Source of the DNA: an uncultured Bacilli bacterium
Lineage (GTDB): Bacteria > Bacillota_I > Bacilli_A > RF39 > UBA660
Reading direction: 5' to 3'
DNA: 5,354 nt
NCBI GenBank assembly: GCA_934130215.1
Contig: CAKOXR010000056.1
Coordinates: forward strand, 1-5,354
Both the position numbers and the translations under genes were made by a program. Of this stretch, positions 1-4,967 are shown in pieces (position 1 is the first letter of the stretch; each line of letters starts with the position of its first letter). The notes under the pieces were generated by a model. That model did not search any database, had not been told where the DNA came from, and was given only the letters and a program-made list of their open reading frames with translations.

Positions 1-644
1 TAATGAAATACATCATGTTTATCATCTTCTTCATCATTAAGTTCAATAGTTAAATTATTTAGAAGAAAAGCGGATTCTTGCATCCTTTCCCTAATAGTTG
101 TGTAACTAAAATTACAGTTATCAAATATCTCATTATCTGGTAAAAATGTTACAGTTGTACCAGTTTTATTAGTTTTTCCTATTTCCTTTAACGGTTCTTT
201 TACCTTACCACCATCGCAGAATTTTATTTGATGAATCTTACCATCGCGATAAATAGTAACTTCCATCCATTTTGATAATGCATTTACTACACTTGCACCT
301 ACACCATGTAATCCACCTGATACTTTGTATCCTTGATCAGTAAACTTACCACCAGCATGCAAAATTGTATAAATTACTTCAGGAGTAGATTTACCTGATG
401 CGTGCATTCCCGTTGGAACACCACGACCATTATCAGAAATAGTAATACTCTTATCAGAATTGATAGTTATTTTAATCTTATTACCATAGCCATTTATAAT
501 TTCGTCAATACAATTATCAACTATCTCCCAAACCAAGTGATGAAGTCCTCTTTTATCAGTAGAACCTATATACATACCAGGTCTTTTTCTTACAGCTTCT
601 AATCCTTCTAATATTTTAATTGAATTTTCATCATATTTTGCCAT
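1..644 (-). CDS. parE: DNA topoisomerase IV subunit B, N-terminal part (gene continues off the left edge)
   Basis: ParE is the ATPase subunit of topoisomerase IV, which with ParC decatenates and relaxes daughter chromosomes in the cytoplasm. The 214 visible codons cover most of the GHKL (Bergerat-fold) ATPase domain. Visible motifs are the opening LEGLEAVRKRPGMYIGST (12-29), the general-base Glu40 and Asn44 in WEIVDN, the DNGRG motif (71-75) and the ATP-lid stretch GGLHGVGASVVNALS. ParE is preferred over GyrB because of the text around GTTVTFLPD and the MQESAFLL segment, which by memory resemble staphylococcal ParE more than GyrB. The ATG at 642-644 is preceded by AAGGTGA with a four-base gap. 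The gene lies last on this strand, 52 bases after a small membrane protein gene, and parC probably follows outside the window. The final partial codon (TA-) fits the Tyr of the family's FHYEGG motif. The family is nearly certain; ParE over GyrB is likely. Confidence 0.95.
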   Translation of the reverse strand, partial: MAKYDENSIKILEGLEAVRKRPGMYIGSTDKRGLHHLVWEIVDNCIDEIINGYGNKIKITINSDKSITISDNGRGVPTGMHASGKSTPEVIYTILHAGGKFTDQGYKVSGGLHGVGASVVNALSKWMEVTIYRDGKIHQIKFCDGGKVKEPLKEIGKTNKTGTTVTFLPDNEIFDNCNFSYTTIRERMQESAFLLNNLTIELNDEEDDKHDVFH

Positions 645-660
645 AACTTCACCTTAGATA

Positions 661-689
661 ATTATATCATAAAAAAAATGAATGACCAA
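661..689 (-). promoter_or_regulatory. Probable parE promoter
   Basis: Read on the minus strand, TTGGTC (684-689) is followed by a 17-base spacer and a perfect TATAAT (661-666). The TG of an extended -10 lies one base upstream. The -10 ends 16 bases before the parE ATG, so the leader would be only about ten bases, with the Shine-Dalgarno close to the transcript's 5' end. The -35 is poor, so activity would depend mostly on the extended -10. The element is inferred from sequence only. Confidence 0.5.
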
Positions 690-696
690 GAATTCT

Positions 697-1020
697 TTAA
701 TTTTTAAGCTTAGGCATATCATCTTTAACATTAAATATTTGATTATCAATATCATAATATTTAAATAATTCATCTTCAGTAATCTTAGAAAAAACTTGTG
801 TTTTATCCAAATCATCATCACTATTATCAAAACCAAACAGTTTTGCATTGGCAGAATTTTTATCTTTTATTTCATATTTTTTATCTTTATTCATTTCTTT
901 AATAGGGTCTATTTTTATTTTGTTTAGAGATTTCTTTGTAAGCATCTTATAAATACAAATGGAAACAACAATAAGCATTAAAATCATACCAAGTAAAAAT
1001 ATTATTACTTCTCTTCCCAT
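697..1020 (-). CDS. Small single-pass membrane protein of unknown function
   Basis: This 107-residue protein is not recognised. It starts MGREV and has one strongly hydrophobic helix at about residues 5-26 (VIIFLLGMILMLIVVSICIY). A lysine-rich juxtamembrane stretch follows (27-53), then an acidic, probably flexible tail (65-107) containing DNSDDDLD and ending PKLKN. The lysines after the helix suggest the tail is cytoplasmic. There is no cleavable signal peptide, cysteine pair or recognised catalytic motif. The ATG at 1018-1020 is preceded by a mediocre AGGATAGGG ribosome binding site. The gene lies between yneF (67 bases upstream) and parE (52 bases downstream) on the same strand, with its own likely promoter. 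Length, RBS and promoter make it a real gene. The tail could be a protein-interaction arm, but no role can be assigned from sequence. Confidence 0.75.
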   Translation of the reverse strand: MGREVIIFLLGMILMLIVVSICIYKMLTKKSLNKIKIDPIKEMNKDKKYEIKDKNSANAKLFGFDNSDDDLDKTQVFSKITEDELFKYYDIDNQIFNVKDDMPKLKN

Positions 1021-1045
1021 TTCTATCCCTATCCTATCTTAGATT

Positions 1046-1074
1046 ATCATATCATAAATAAAAAATAAAAACAA
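1046..1074 (-). promoter_or_regulatory. Probable promoter of the 107-residue membrane protein gene
   Basis: On the minus strand TTGTTT (1069-1074), a 17-base spacer and TATGAT (1046-1051) are preceded by the TG of an extended -10. The flanks TATGATAT..AT..ATCTAAG closely resemble the parE promoter at 661-689. The -35 falls inside the weak hairpin that follows yneF. Inferred from sequence only. Confidence 0.45.
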
Positions 1075-1089
1075 TTATACATTGTTTTT
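1059..1089 (-). terminator. Weak AT-rich hairpin at the end of yneF, possible terminator
   Basis: AAAAACAAT at 1067-1075 and ATTGTTTTT at 1081-1089 form a perfect 9-bp inverted repeat with a 5-base loop. On the minus strand it is followed by a T-rich run. It overlaps the yneF stop codon. Only one base pair of the stem is G-C, so termination would be inefficient, and the same bases carry the -35 of the next promoter. It may be chance in such AT-rich DNA. Confidence 0.35.
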
Positions 1090-1297
1090 ACATGAATCTA
1101 TTCATTTGTTGCATCATTTGTTTTACTTGCTTTTGTGATGGCTTTCTTCCCATTCCACTCATTAATGTTTCGATCATTTTTTCATTAATTGGAGGATTCT
1201 TTTTTAAATAATTTTTTGTAACAGTTCTTGCTATAACAAATCCTATTATAATCCCAGGAATAAGGCCAATAATTATCATTAAAATATCATGTCCCAT
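1088..1297 (-). CDS. yneF: YneF family (UPF0154) small membrane protein
   Basis: This 69-residue protein matches the Bacillus YneF/UPF0154 family in both length and layout. An N-terminal transmembrane helix (about 5-23, IIIGLIPGIIIGFVIAR) is followed by the family signature YLKKNPPINEKMI (30-42) and then GRKPSQKQVKQMM (50-62), ending in a Met/Gln-rich amphipathic tail. The molecular function of the family is not established. The ATG at 1295-1297 is chosen because a near-perfect ribosome binding site (TAGGAGGT) precedes it with good spacing, and because the protein then begins just before the helix as in homologues. A longer reading from a TTG at 1346-1348 would run into the end of the sirA-like gene and is rejected. 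Its position directly after a SirA-like gene reproduces the Bacillus yneE-yneF order, which strengthens both identifications. Confidence 0.93.
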   Translation of the reverse strand: MGHDILMIIIGLIPGIIIGFVIARTVTKNYLKKNPPINEKMIETLMSGMGRKPSQKQVKQMMQQMNRFM

Positions 1298-1319
1298 AAT
1301 AGACCTCCTACTTATTAAC

Positions 1320-1348
1320 ATTATATCTAAAATATCATAATTAAGCAA
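1320..1348 (-). promoter_or_regulatory. Probable yneF promoter
   Basis: On the minus strand TTGCTT (1343-1348), a 17-base spacer and a perfect TATAAT (1320-1325) lie just upstream of the yneF ribosome binding site. The -35 sits within the last codons and stop of the sirA-like gene. This would allow yneF to be transcribed separately, from a leader of roughly 15 bases. The -35 matches consensus only in TTG. Confidence 0.45.
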
Positions 1349-1769
1349 CGACTAAATTATATATATCACTAAGCCAAAAATAATCTTTATTTTCAAAATC
1401 ACATACAAATAAATTATCATAGGTTGTTAAATCCTTTATCACATTTGGAAAATCAACATTTGTATCAATTTTAATATAAGTATTTAATACTCTTATTTTT
1501 GTATTTTCATTATTATAATAATCATATATTTGATGATAATAATTATTATATGTATAGAATAAATTATCCTTGTTTTTTAAATAAAGATATTTATTTTTAT
1601 TACTTTTATTTATATTACATATTACTGTATCAAATAAATTATATGCTAAATCAAAATTACTATTAATTAAAAAATGTATTTTATCAAAAGTTTCAAATAA
1701 ACTTATGGAATTATTCTTTGTCAGATTTTTAAATTCATTATTTACACTAAAAACATAAAAAGTTCGCAT
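1341..1769 (-). CDS. sirA: SirA/YneE-like protein (sporulation inhibitor of replication family)
   Basis: In Bacillus subtilis SirA (YneE) binds domain I of the initiator DnaA and blocks new rounds of replication at the onset of sporulation. This 142-residue protein (about 148 in B. subtilis) is divergent but shows both ends of the family. The N-terminus RTFYVFSVNNEF matches the short-strand-then-EEF pattern; Phe13 aligns with the Phe14 that I recall as a DnaA-contacting residue. The C-terminus LFVCDFENKDYFWLSDIYN matches the FLAMDFNSKRYGWLNP region of SirA. The middle is rich in Asn and Tyr. The ATG at 1767-1769 follows a GGTGAT ribosome binding site. It lies between a transketolase-derived gene and yneF, as sirA lies between tkt and yneF in Bacillus. 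Family membership rests on both sequence and synteny. Whether it still binds DnaA, and whether this organism sporulates, is unknown. Confidence 0.82.
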   Translation of the reverse strand: MRTFYVFSVNNEFKNLTKNNSISLFETFDKIHFLINSNFDLAYNLFDTVICNINKSNKNKYLYLKNKDNLFYTYNNYYHQIYDYYNNENTKIRVLNTYIKIDTNVDFPNVIKDLTTYDNLFVCDFENKDYFWLSDIYNLVVA

Positions 1770-1788
1770 CTAATCAATCACCAAGCAT

Positions 1789-1794
1789 ATTATA
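1789..1794 (-). promoter_or_regulatory. Candidate -10 element of the sirA-like gene
   Basis: A perfect TATAAT on the minus strand lies about 20 bases upstream of the sirA-like ATG and just after the terminator of the preceding gene. No convincing -35 is found at 16-18 bases. A separate promoter is plausible given the upstream terminator, but such hexamers are frequent in AT-rich DNA. Confidence 0.35.
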
Positions 1795-1800
1795 TAAAAA

Positions 1801-1836
1801 TTAAATAAAAAAATTGTCAGATTTTTTCTAACAATT
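1801..1836 (-). terminator. Intrinsic terminator of the transketolase-like gene
   Basis: On the minus strand a 10-bp stem is formed by 1827-1836 and 1812-1821. It includes one G-U wobble and two G-C pairs, and its loop is AAAAA. It is followed immediately by a T run (1811 down to 1807) and further T-rich sequence. The stop codon TGA at 1817-1819 lies within the second arm. This is the best intrinsic terminator in the window. It would end the glycosyltransferase/transketolase-like transcript before the sirA-like gene. Confidence 0.6.
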
Positions 1837-3496
1837 CTAAAATTTTTTCAATAATCTCATCGTTTGTTTTTACTTGTTTTATATTTATTACATATTTATT
1901 GCTATAAACTAGTTTGCTTAAATTGTTATTTATTCCACTAGTTAAAATTATCCTTTTTACTGAAATTGGCAGTATATCATTTTGATATATAATATCCGTA
2001 TCAAGAAAATCATTATAATTTGGAATACTTACAACTCTTAAAAACACATTTCTAATTTCTAACATTTCTTTAATTTCTAATGCTTTTATTACATCGACAC
2101 CACTAGCAACTAAAACGCCTTGAATATTTTGGGTACTAGATAATACATATCCTCCATTAATAAACTGTGAACTGGCTAAATCAGTATCTATTTTAGGTAA
2201 TATCAAACAACATGGCCCACTTTTTTTCAATATAGAATTCCAAGAATATATTAATTCTGAATAATTAAATGGAGTATATACAGAAAAATTATCTATATTT
2301 TGTAAAAAATTTATTTCATTTTGTGATGAAAAAAGCTCACCGAATCTATGATAAGTATCATAAGTAAAGATTAGAATAGTATTTATATTAAACGTTGAAA
2401 CAATTTTAATTTGAGGAAATAAATATTGTAAATTATAAGATTTGTCGATATATATAGATCTCAAACCGCTTAAAGATATACCATTACTAATAGATAATAA
2501 ATTGTTGGAAGTCATCGGTATATTACATACATCATTATATAAAACAACATCAAAACTTTTTTGCTTAATATAATTAATAATTTCTTTATTTATGTCAAGA
2601 AGATTTCTACTTTTACTATGACATACAAAATCATTTAAAACGACATTTCGTGTATTTTCATCATTTAGAGCTTTATAATTTAGCCAATCTAAATACCTAA
2701 TTTGTAGTCTTTCTTTTATTTTTGCTCTAAATTCTATCATTAAATTTTCGTCAAATTCAGTTATAATATTATCACTGCTTATTTTCTTATCAATAAATAA
2801 TTCTATTAAAATTGGATTATTTTTAACTGAGTTAATATTATTTAATACCTTATCAATTTCTGATATATCGCAACAATCATTTATTTTTTTAACATTAAAT
2901 ATATTCCTAATATCTAAATATTTTTTCTTTAAAATACTATTCTTACTAATCACATTAACTATTACTAAATTTTTCAAATCTGAATACTTGGTTTTTTCAA
3001 TTATGTCTAAAATTTTACTACTACATAATTTTTCATGTTCGATAAAAATATATATTTTATAATTTATTAATCCATGATTATCAGTTTTTTCAGCCAGCAA
3101 ATTTTGATAATAGTTTTCACCAAATGAAATACCAAGAGACGTCAAAAATTCTTCAGAATTCAAACTCATAAACATATCTATTCCCATTTGATTATTTATT
3201 TCCGGATAAATCGAAAGTTTACTGTACTTATTAGAATAATTTAAAACGTCATTGTAAGAGATATTATACCCAGACATAAATAATATTGCATATAAAGCTG
3301 GCATACAGTTTTCTAATAAAAATAACACTCTATCACGATTTATCCACATGTAATCCATTGGATTAATATTTAAATGATTGGCATATAAAGAATAAAGAAA
3401 TGGCAATATTTCATAGTTCTCGTTCAAATATTTATTATCTCTGTCATTCATTATTCGTACTAAATACTGAAGTTCTTCAATAATCTTATTATTCAT
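1817..3496 (-). CDS. Transketolase-derived protein, predicted catalytically dead pseudoenzyme
   Basis: This 559-residue protein (typical transketolases are about 660) aligns by eye with transketolase in order. WINRDRVLF (51-59) matches the WFNRDRF region, followed by ALYAILFMSGYNIS. ILIFTYDT (374-381) matches VFTHDS, GGYVLS (448-453) matches GAYVVS, and VASGVDV (463-469) matches IATGSEV. VVSIPN and DILPISVKR lie near the C-terminus. Active-site features are missing. The N-terminal SGHPG is absent, GHG has become ENC, and PGHPE has become SIYPE. GPLGQG has become SLNSEE, the thiamine-diphosphate motif GDG has become EHE, and REFAMG has lost its Glu. GEDGPTH has become FGELFSS. A transketolase reaction is therefore very unlikely, yet the frame is intact, so some other role is probably selected. 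It is coupled to the upstream glycosyltransferase gene by an 8-base overlap. The ATG at 3494-3496 is chosen because GGTGA sits five bases upstream; ATG at 3502 and TTG at 3508 are alternatives. Confidence 0.85.
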   Translation of the reverse strand: MNNKIIEELQYLVRIMNDRDNKYLNENYEILPFLYSLYANHLNINPMDYMWINRDRVLFLLENCMPALYAILFMSGYNISYNDVLNYSNKYSKLSIYPEINNQMGIDMFMSLNSEEFLTSLGISFGENYYQNLLAEKTDNHGLINYKIYIFIEHEKLCSSKILDIIEKTKYSDLKNLVIVNVISKNSILKKKYLDIRNIFNVKKINDCCDISEIDKVLNNINSVKNNPILIELFIDKKISSDNIITEFDENLMIEFRAKIKERLQIRYLDWLNYKALNDENTRNVVLNDFVCHSKSRNLLDINKEIINYIKQKSFDVVLYNDVCNIPMTSNNLLSISNGISLSGLRSIYIDKSYNLQYLFPQIKIVSTFNINTILIFTYDTYHRFGELFSSQNEINFLQNIDNFSVYTPFNYSELIYSWNSILKKSGPCCLILPKIDTDLASSQFINGGYVLSSTQNIQGVLVASGVDVIKALEIKEMLEIRNVFLRVVSIPNYNDFLDTDIIYQNDILPISVKRIILTSGINNNLSKLVYSNKYVINIKQVKTNDEIIEKILELLEKI

Positions 3497-4631
3497 TTGC
3501 ATCACCAATCATATTACATACTAAATCGAACAATTTTTCCATAGGTTTTTTATCTTCGATTTTTTCAATTCTTTTATTCATTTTATCAAGCTCAGAAAAA
3601 TTGTCAATTAAATTTTTAACACATTCTTTTATTTGATTAGGATTTTTAACACTTTTAGCATATCCTTTTCTGACTAAATAATTGCAATTTCCCTTTTCCT
3701 GTCCACCAACAGTTTTCAATAAGACCATCGGTTTATGATTATAAAGACATTCTGTGACAGTTACACCACCAGGCTTTGTTATAACAAAATCGCATATAGA
3801 TAATAATTCTGGAGCATTAGATATAAAACCTTTTACAATAAGATTTTTTGAACCACTATTTTCTTTTAAAGCATCTACGTTACGCCTTAATTTCTCATTT
3901 TTTCCTGCAACAAATATTATATTAAGATTTTCATCTAACTCAATAAGTTCTTTTAAAAATAAATATGATGAGCTTTGACCACAGCCACCACCGCCATAAA
4001 ACAAGCAAGTTCTATTTTCATTTTTAATATTAAGTTTTTTACGAACAACATTAGGTTTATAATTGTTATTAATATAGTCTTTTCTTATTGGCATACCATA
4101 TGTTTTGATTTTACTAGCTTGAACACCTTTTAATATTAAATTTATTTTTTCATCAATACTAGTAACAATTATAGCATCTTCACTTTTTGCATTTGTAAAC
4201 CAAAAGTTATGAGCTTTATAATCAGTAACTATAGTAATTAATTTAGTATCAATATACTCTTTTTTATTATATTTAGAAATCAGTGAACTTCCCATGAAGT
4301 GGGTGGAAATTACTACGTCGGGATTATAGTCTATTATTTCTTGCTTTATTTTTTTGTTTTCAAATAATTTTAAAGATATTTTATTAGAGACTGTAGAATT
4401 AACCTTATTATCAAAAGTATTATATATTAAGTCCCACAAATATGGATGATTCAATATTAGCGATTCAAACATTCTTTTCGACATATTACCAATTATAGGC
4501 ATAGAGTATTTTATTAAATCTATCTCTTTAACAACAAATTTACCACTAGATTTAAAATAATCGTTTATATAATTACAAATTGATCTATGTCCTGTCCCAT
4601 AACTGGCATATAACAATAATATCTTCTTCAT
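3489..4631 (-). CDS. UgtP/MGDG-synthase-like GT28 glycosyltransferase (probable diacylglycerol glycosyltransferase)
   Basis: Enzymes of this family transfer glucose or galactose from a UDP-sugar to diacylglycerol at the inner face of the membrane, making glycolipids and anchors for lipoteichoic acid. The 380-residue protein has the MurG-type two-domain plan. The N-terminal acceptor domain starts MKKILLLYASYGTGH (glycine motif at 11-15), with VTDYKAHNFW at 135-144. GMPIRKDY (179-186) leads into the C-terminal nucleotide-sugar domain, with GGGG at 213-216, the donor-binding KPGGVTVTE at 286-294 and GQEKGN at 310-315. All key motifs are present and the length is normal. The ATG at 4629-4631 follows GAGGT. 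The gene overlaps the start of the transketolase-like gene by eight bases. In B. subtilis UgtP also restrains FtsZ according to sugar supply, but its presence here does not prove that role. Sugar and acceptor specificity cannot be read from sequence. Confidence 0.9.
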   Translation of the reverse strand: MKKILLLYASYGTGHRSICNYINDYFKSSGKFVVKEIDLIKYSMPIIGNMSKRMFESLILNHPYLWDLIYNTFDNKVNSTVSNKISLKLFENKKIKQEIIDYNPDVVISTHFMGSSLISKYNKKEYIDTKLITIVTDYKAHNFWFTNAKSEDAIIVTSIDEKINLILKGVQASKIKTYGMPIRKDYINNNYKPNVVRKKLNIKNENRTCLFYGGGGCGQSSSYLFLKELIELDENLNIIFVAGKNEKLRRNVDALKENSGSKNLIVKGFISNAPELLSICDFVITKPGGVTVTECLYNHKPMVLLKTVGGQEKGNCNYLVRKGYAKSVKNPNQIKECVKNLIDNFSELDKMNKRIEKIEDKKPMEKLFDLVCNMIGDANE

Positions 4632-4650
4632 ACTATCAACCTCTAACTCT

Positions 4651-4680
4651 TATATAATTTATTTTACCATAAATTATCAA
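4651..4680 (-). promoter_or_regulatory. Possible promoter of the glycosyltransferase operon
   Basis: On the minus strand TTGATA (4675-4680) is separated by 18 bases from TATATA (4651-4656), about 20 bases before the glycosyltransferase ATG. An alternative extended -10 (TGG followed by TAAAAT) lies within the spacer. The region is uniformly AT-rich, so the call is tentative. Read-through from the small SOS-type gene upstream is also possible, as no strong terminator separates them. Confidence 0.4.
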
Positions 4681-4696
4681 TAATTAGAATATTGAT
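4676..4696. repeat. Short inverted repeat after the 49-residue ORF
   Basis: ATCAATA (4676-4682) and TATTGAT (4690-4696) form a perfect 7-bp dyad with a 7-base loop, just beyond the stop of the small divergent ORF. It overlaps the -35 of the proposed glycosyltransferase promoter. No T run follows on the minus strand, so it is not a convincing terminator. It could be an operator or chance. Confidence 0.25.
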
Positions 4697-4698
4697 GT

Positions 4699-4848
4699 TT
4701 ACTCTCCAGTATAATAGCTTAATACTTGATTATAACTACTAGAATTATTTATTTTATTTACTCTAACATTCAGGAGAATAAAAGCTCCAATTATTATTAA
4801 TATCAAAAATATTAACTCCTGATTTTTTCTTAACAAACTCTTTAACAC
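4699..4848 (-). CDS. Small membrane protein divergent from lexA, candidate SOS cell-division inhibitor
   Basis: This 49-residue ORF starts with GTG (4846-4848) and has a good ribosome binding site, GAGGAG, eight bases upstream. It reads LKSLLRKNQE, then a transmembrane helix at about residues 11-27 (ELIFLILIIIGAFILLN), then a short tail with VNKINNSSSYNQ and the ending LSYYTGE. The basic N-terminus suggests it stays cytoplasmic and the tail faces outside. In Bacillus the gene divergent from lexA is yneA, and in Staphylococcus it is sosA. Both encode small one-helix membrane proteins that block division after DNA damage. This protein has no LysM domain, unlike YneA, and is shorter than either. 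Its promoter contains a LexA-type box. Function is inferred from position, architecture and operator, not from sequence similarity. Confidence 0.78.
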   Translation of the reverse strand: MLKSLLRKNQELIFLILIIIGAFILLNVRVNKINNSSSYNQVLSYYTGE

Positions 4849-4870
4849 TTTTATCACTCCTCACATCATT

Positions 4871-4899
4871 ATAATAATACATACATTTGTTCGTGTCAA
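4871..4899 (-). promoter_or_regulatory. Promoter of the small divergent ORF
   Basis: On the minus strand a perfect TTGACA (4894-4899) is followed by a 17-base spacer and TATTAT (4871-4876). A perfect TATAAT is also present three bases further on (4868-4873), at a 20-base spacing. The LexA-type box lies entirely within the spacer, so repressor binding would occlude polymerase. Confidence 0.7.
4880..4893 (-). promoter_or_regulatory. LexA (SOS/Cheo) box controlling the small divergent ORF
   Basis: On the minus strand the site reads CGAACAAATGTATG. It matches the Gram-positive LexA consensus CGAAC-N4-GTTCG perfectly in the left half-site and at three of five positions in the right. It starts directly after the -35 TTGACA and fills most of the promoter spacer, the classic place for a repressor site. 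Regulation by the adjacent LexA is inferred. Confidence 0.65.
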
Positions 4900-4908
4900 C
4901 ACAAAAAG

Positions 4909-4922
4909 CAAAACTTTGTTTG
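4909..4922. promoter_or_regulatory. Weak second LexA-like box at the lexA promoter
   Basis: CAAAACTTTGTTTG matches seven of the ten symmetric positions of CGAAC-N4-GTTCG. Its outer four bases are palindromic, and it overlaps the -35 of lexA. It could give weak autoregulation, as lexA genes usually repress themselves. The match is poor enough to be chance. Confidence 0.35.
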
Positions 4923-4948
4923 ACTTTTTACATTTGGTATGCTAATAT
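4920..4948 (+). promoter_or_regulatory. lexA promoter
   Basis: TTGACT (4920-4925), a 17-base spacer and TAATAT (4943-4948) are preceded by the TG of an extended -10 (4940-4941). The lexA ribosome binding site AAGGAG follows within ten bases, so the leader is short. The -35 lies back to back with that of the divergent small ORF, 20 bases away. Confidence 0.7.
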
Positions 4949-4967
4949 TTTTATAAGGAGTGATAAA

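Noticed and set aside
402..602. Open frame of 66 codons on the plus strand
   Set aside because: It is antisense to the well-supported parE ATPase domain, has no ribosome binding site, and encodes no recognisable protein.
688..697. Palindrome AAGAATTCTT at the end of the 107-residue gene as a terminator
   Set aside because: It is a 10-base palindrome with no loop, and the nearby T run is more than ten bases away. It overlaps the parE -35 and is probably chance.
654..848. Open frame of 64 codons on the minus strand overlapping the small membrane gene
   Set aside because: It lies in another frame of the 107-residue gene, lacks a ribosome binding site, and its hydrophobicity reflects AT-rich codons.
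1298..1348. N-terminal extension of YneF by 17 residues from a TTG codon
   Set aside because: It would overlap the sirA-like stop, has no Shine-Dalgarno, and family members start at the ATG that follows TAGGAGGT.
1817..1819. TGA read as tryptophan (Mycoplasma-type code)
   Set aside because: Tryptophan is encoded by TGG throughout, no gene has an internal TGA, and the TGA here lies in the terminator hairpin at the expected C-terminus.
1817..3496. The transketolase-like gene as a decaying pseudogene or frameshifted tkt
   Set aside because: There is a single open frame with no stops, the landmarks occur in order in that frame, and initiation and termination signals are intact.
3497..3508. Start of the transketolase-like protein at TTG 3508 or ATG 3502
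   Set aside because: The ATG at 3496 has GGTGA at proper spacing, and the extra residues add nothing that resembles the family. The choice is likely but not certain.
3754..3978. Open frame of 74 codons on the plus strand
   Set aside because: It is antisense to the motif-bearing C-terminal domain of the glycosyltransferase and has no ribosome binding site.
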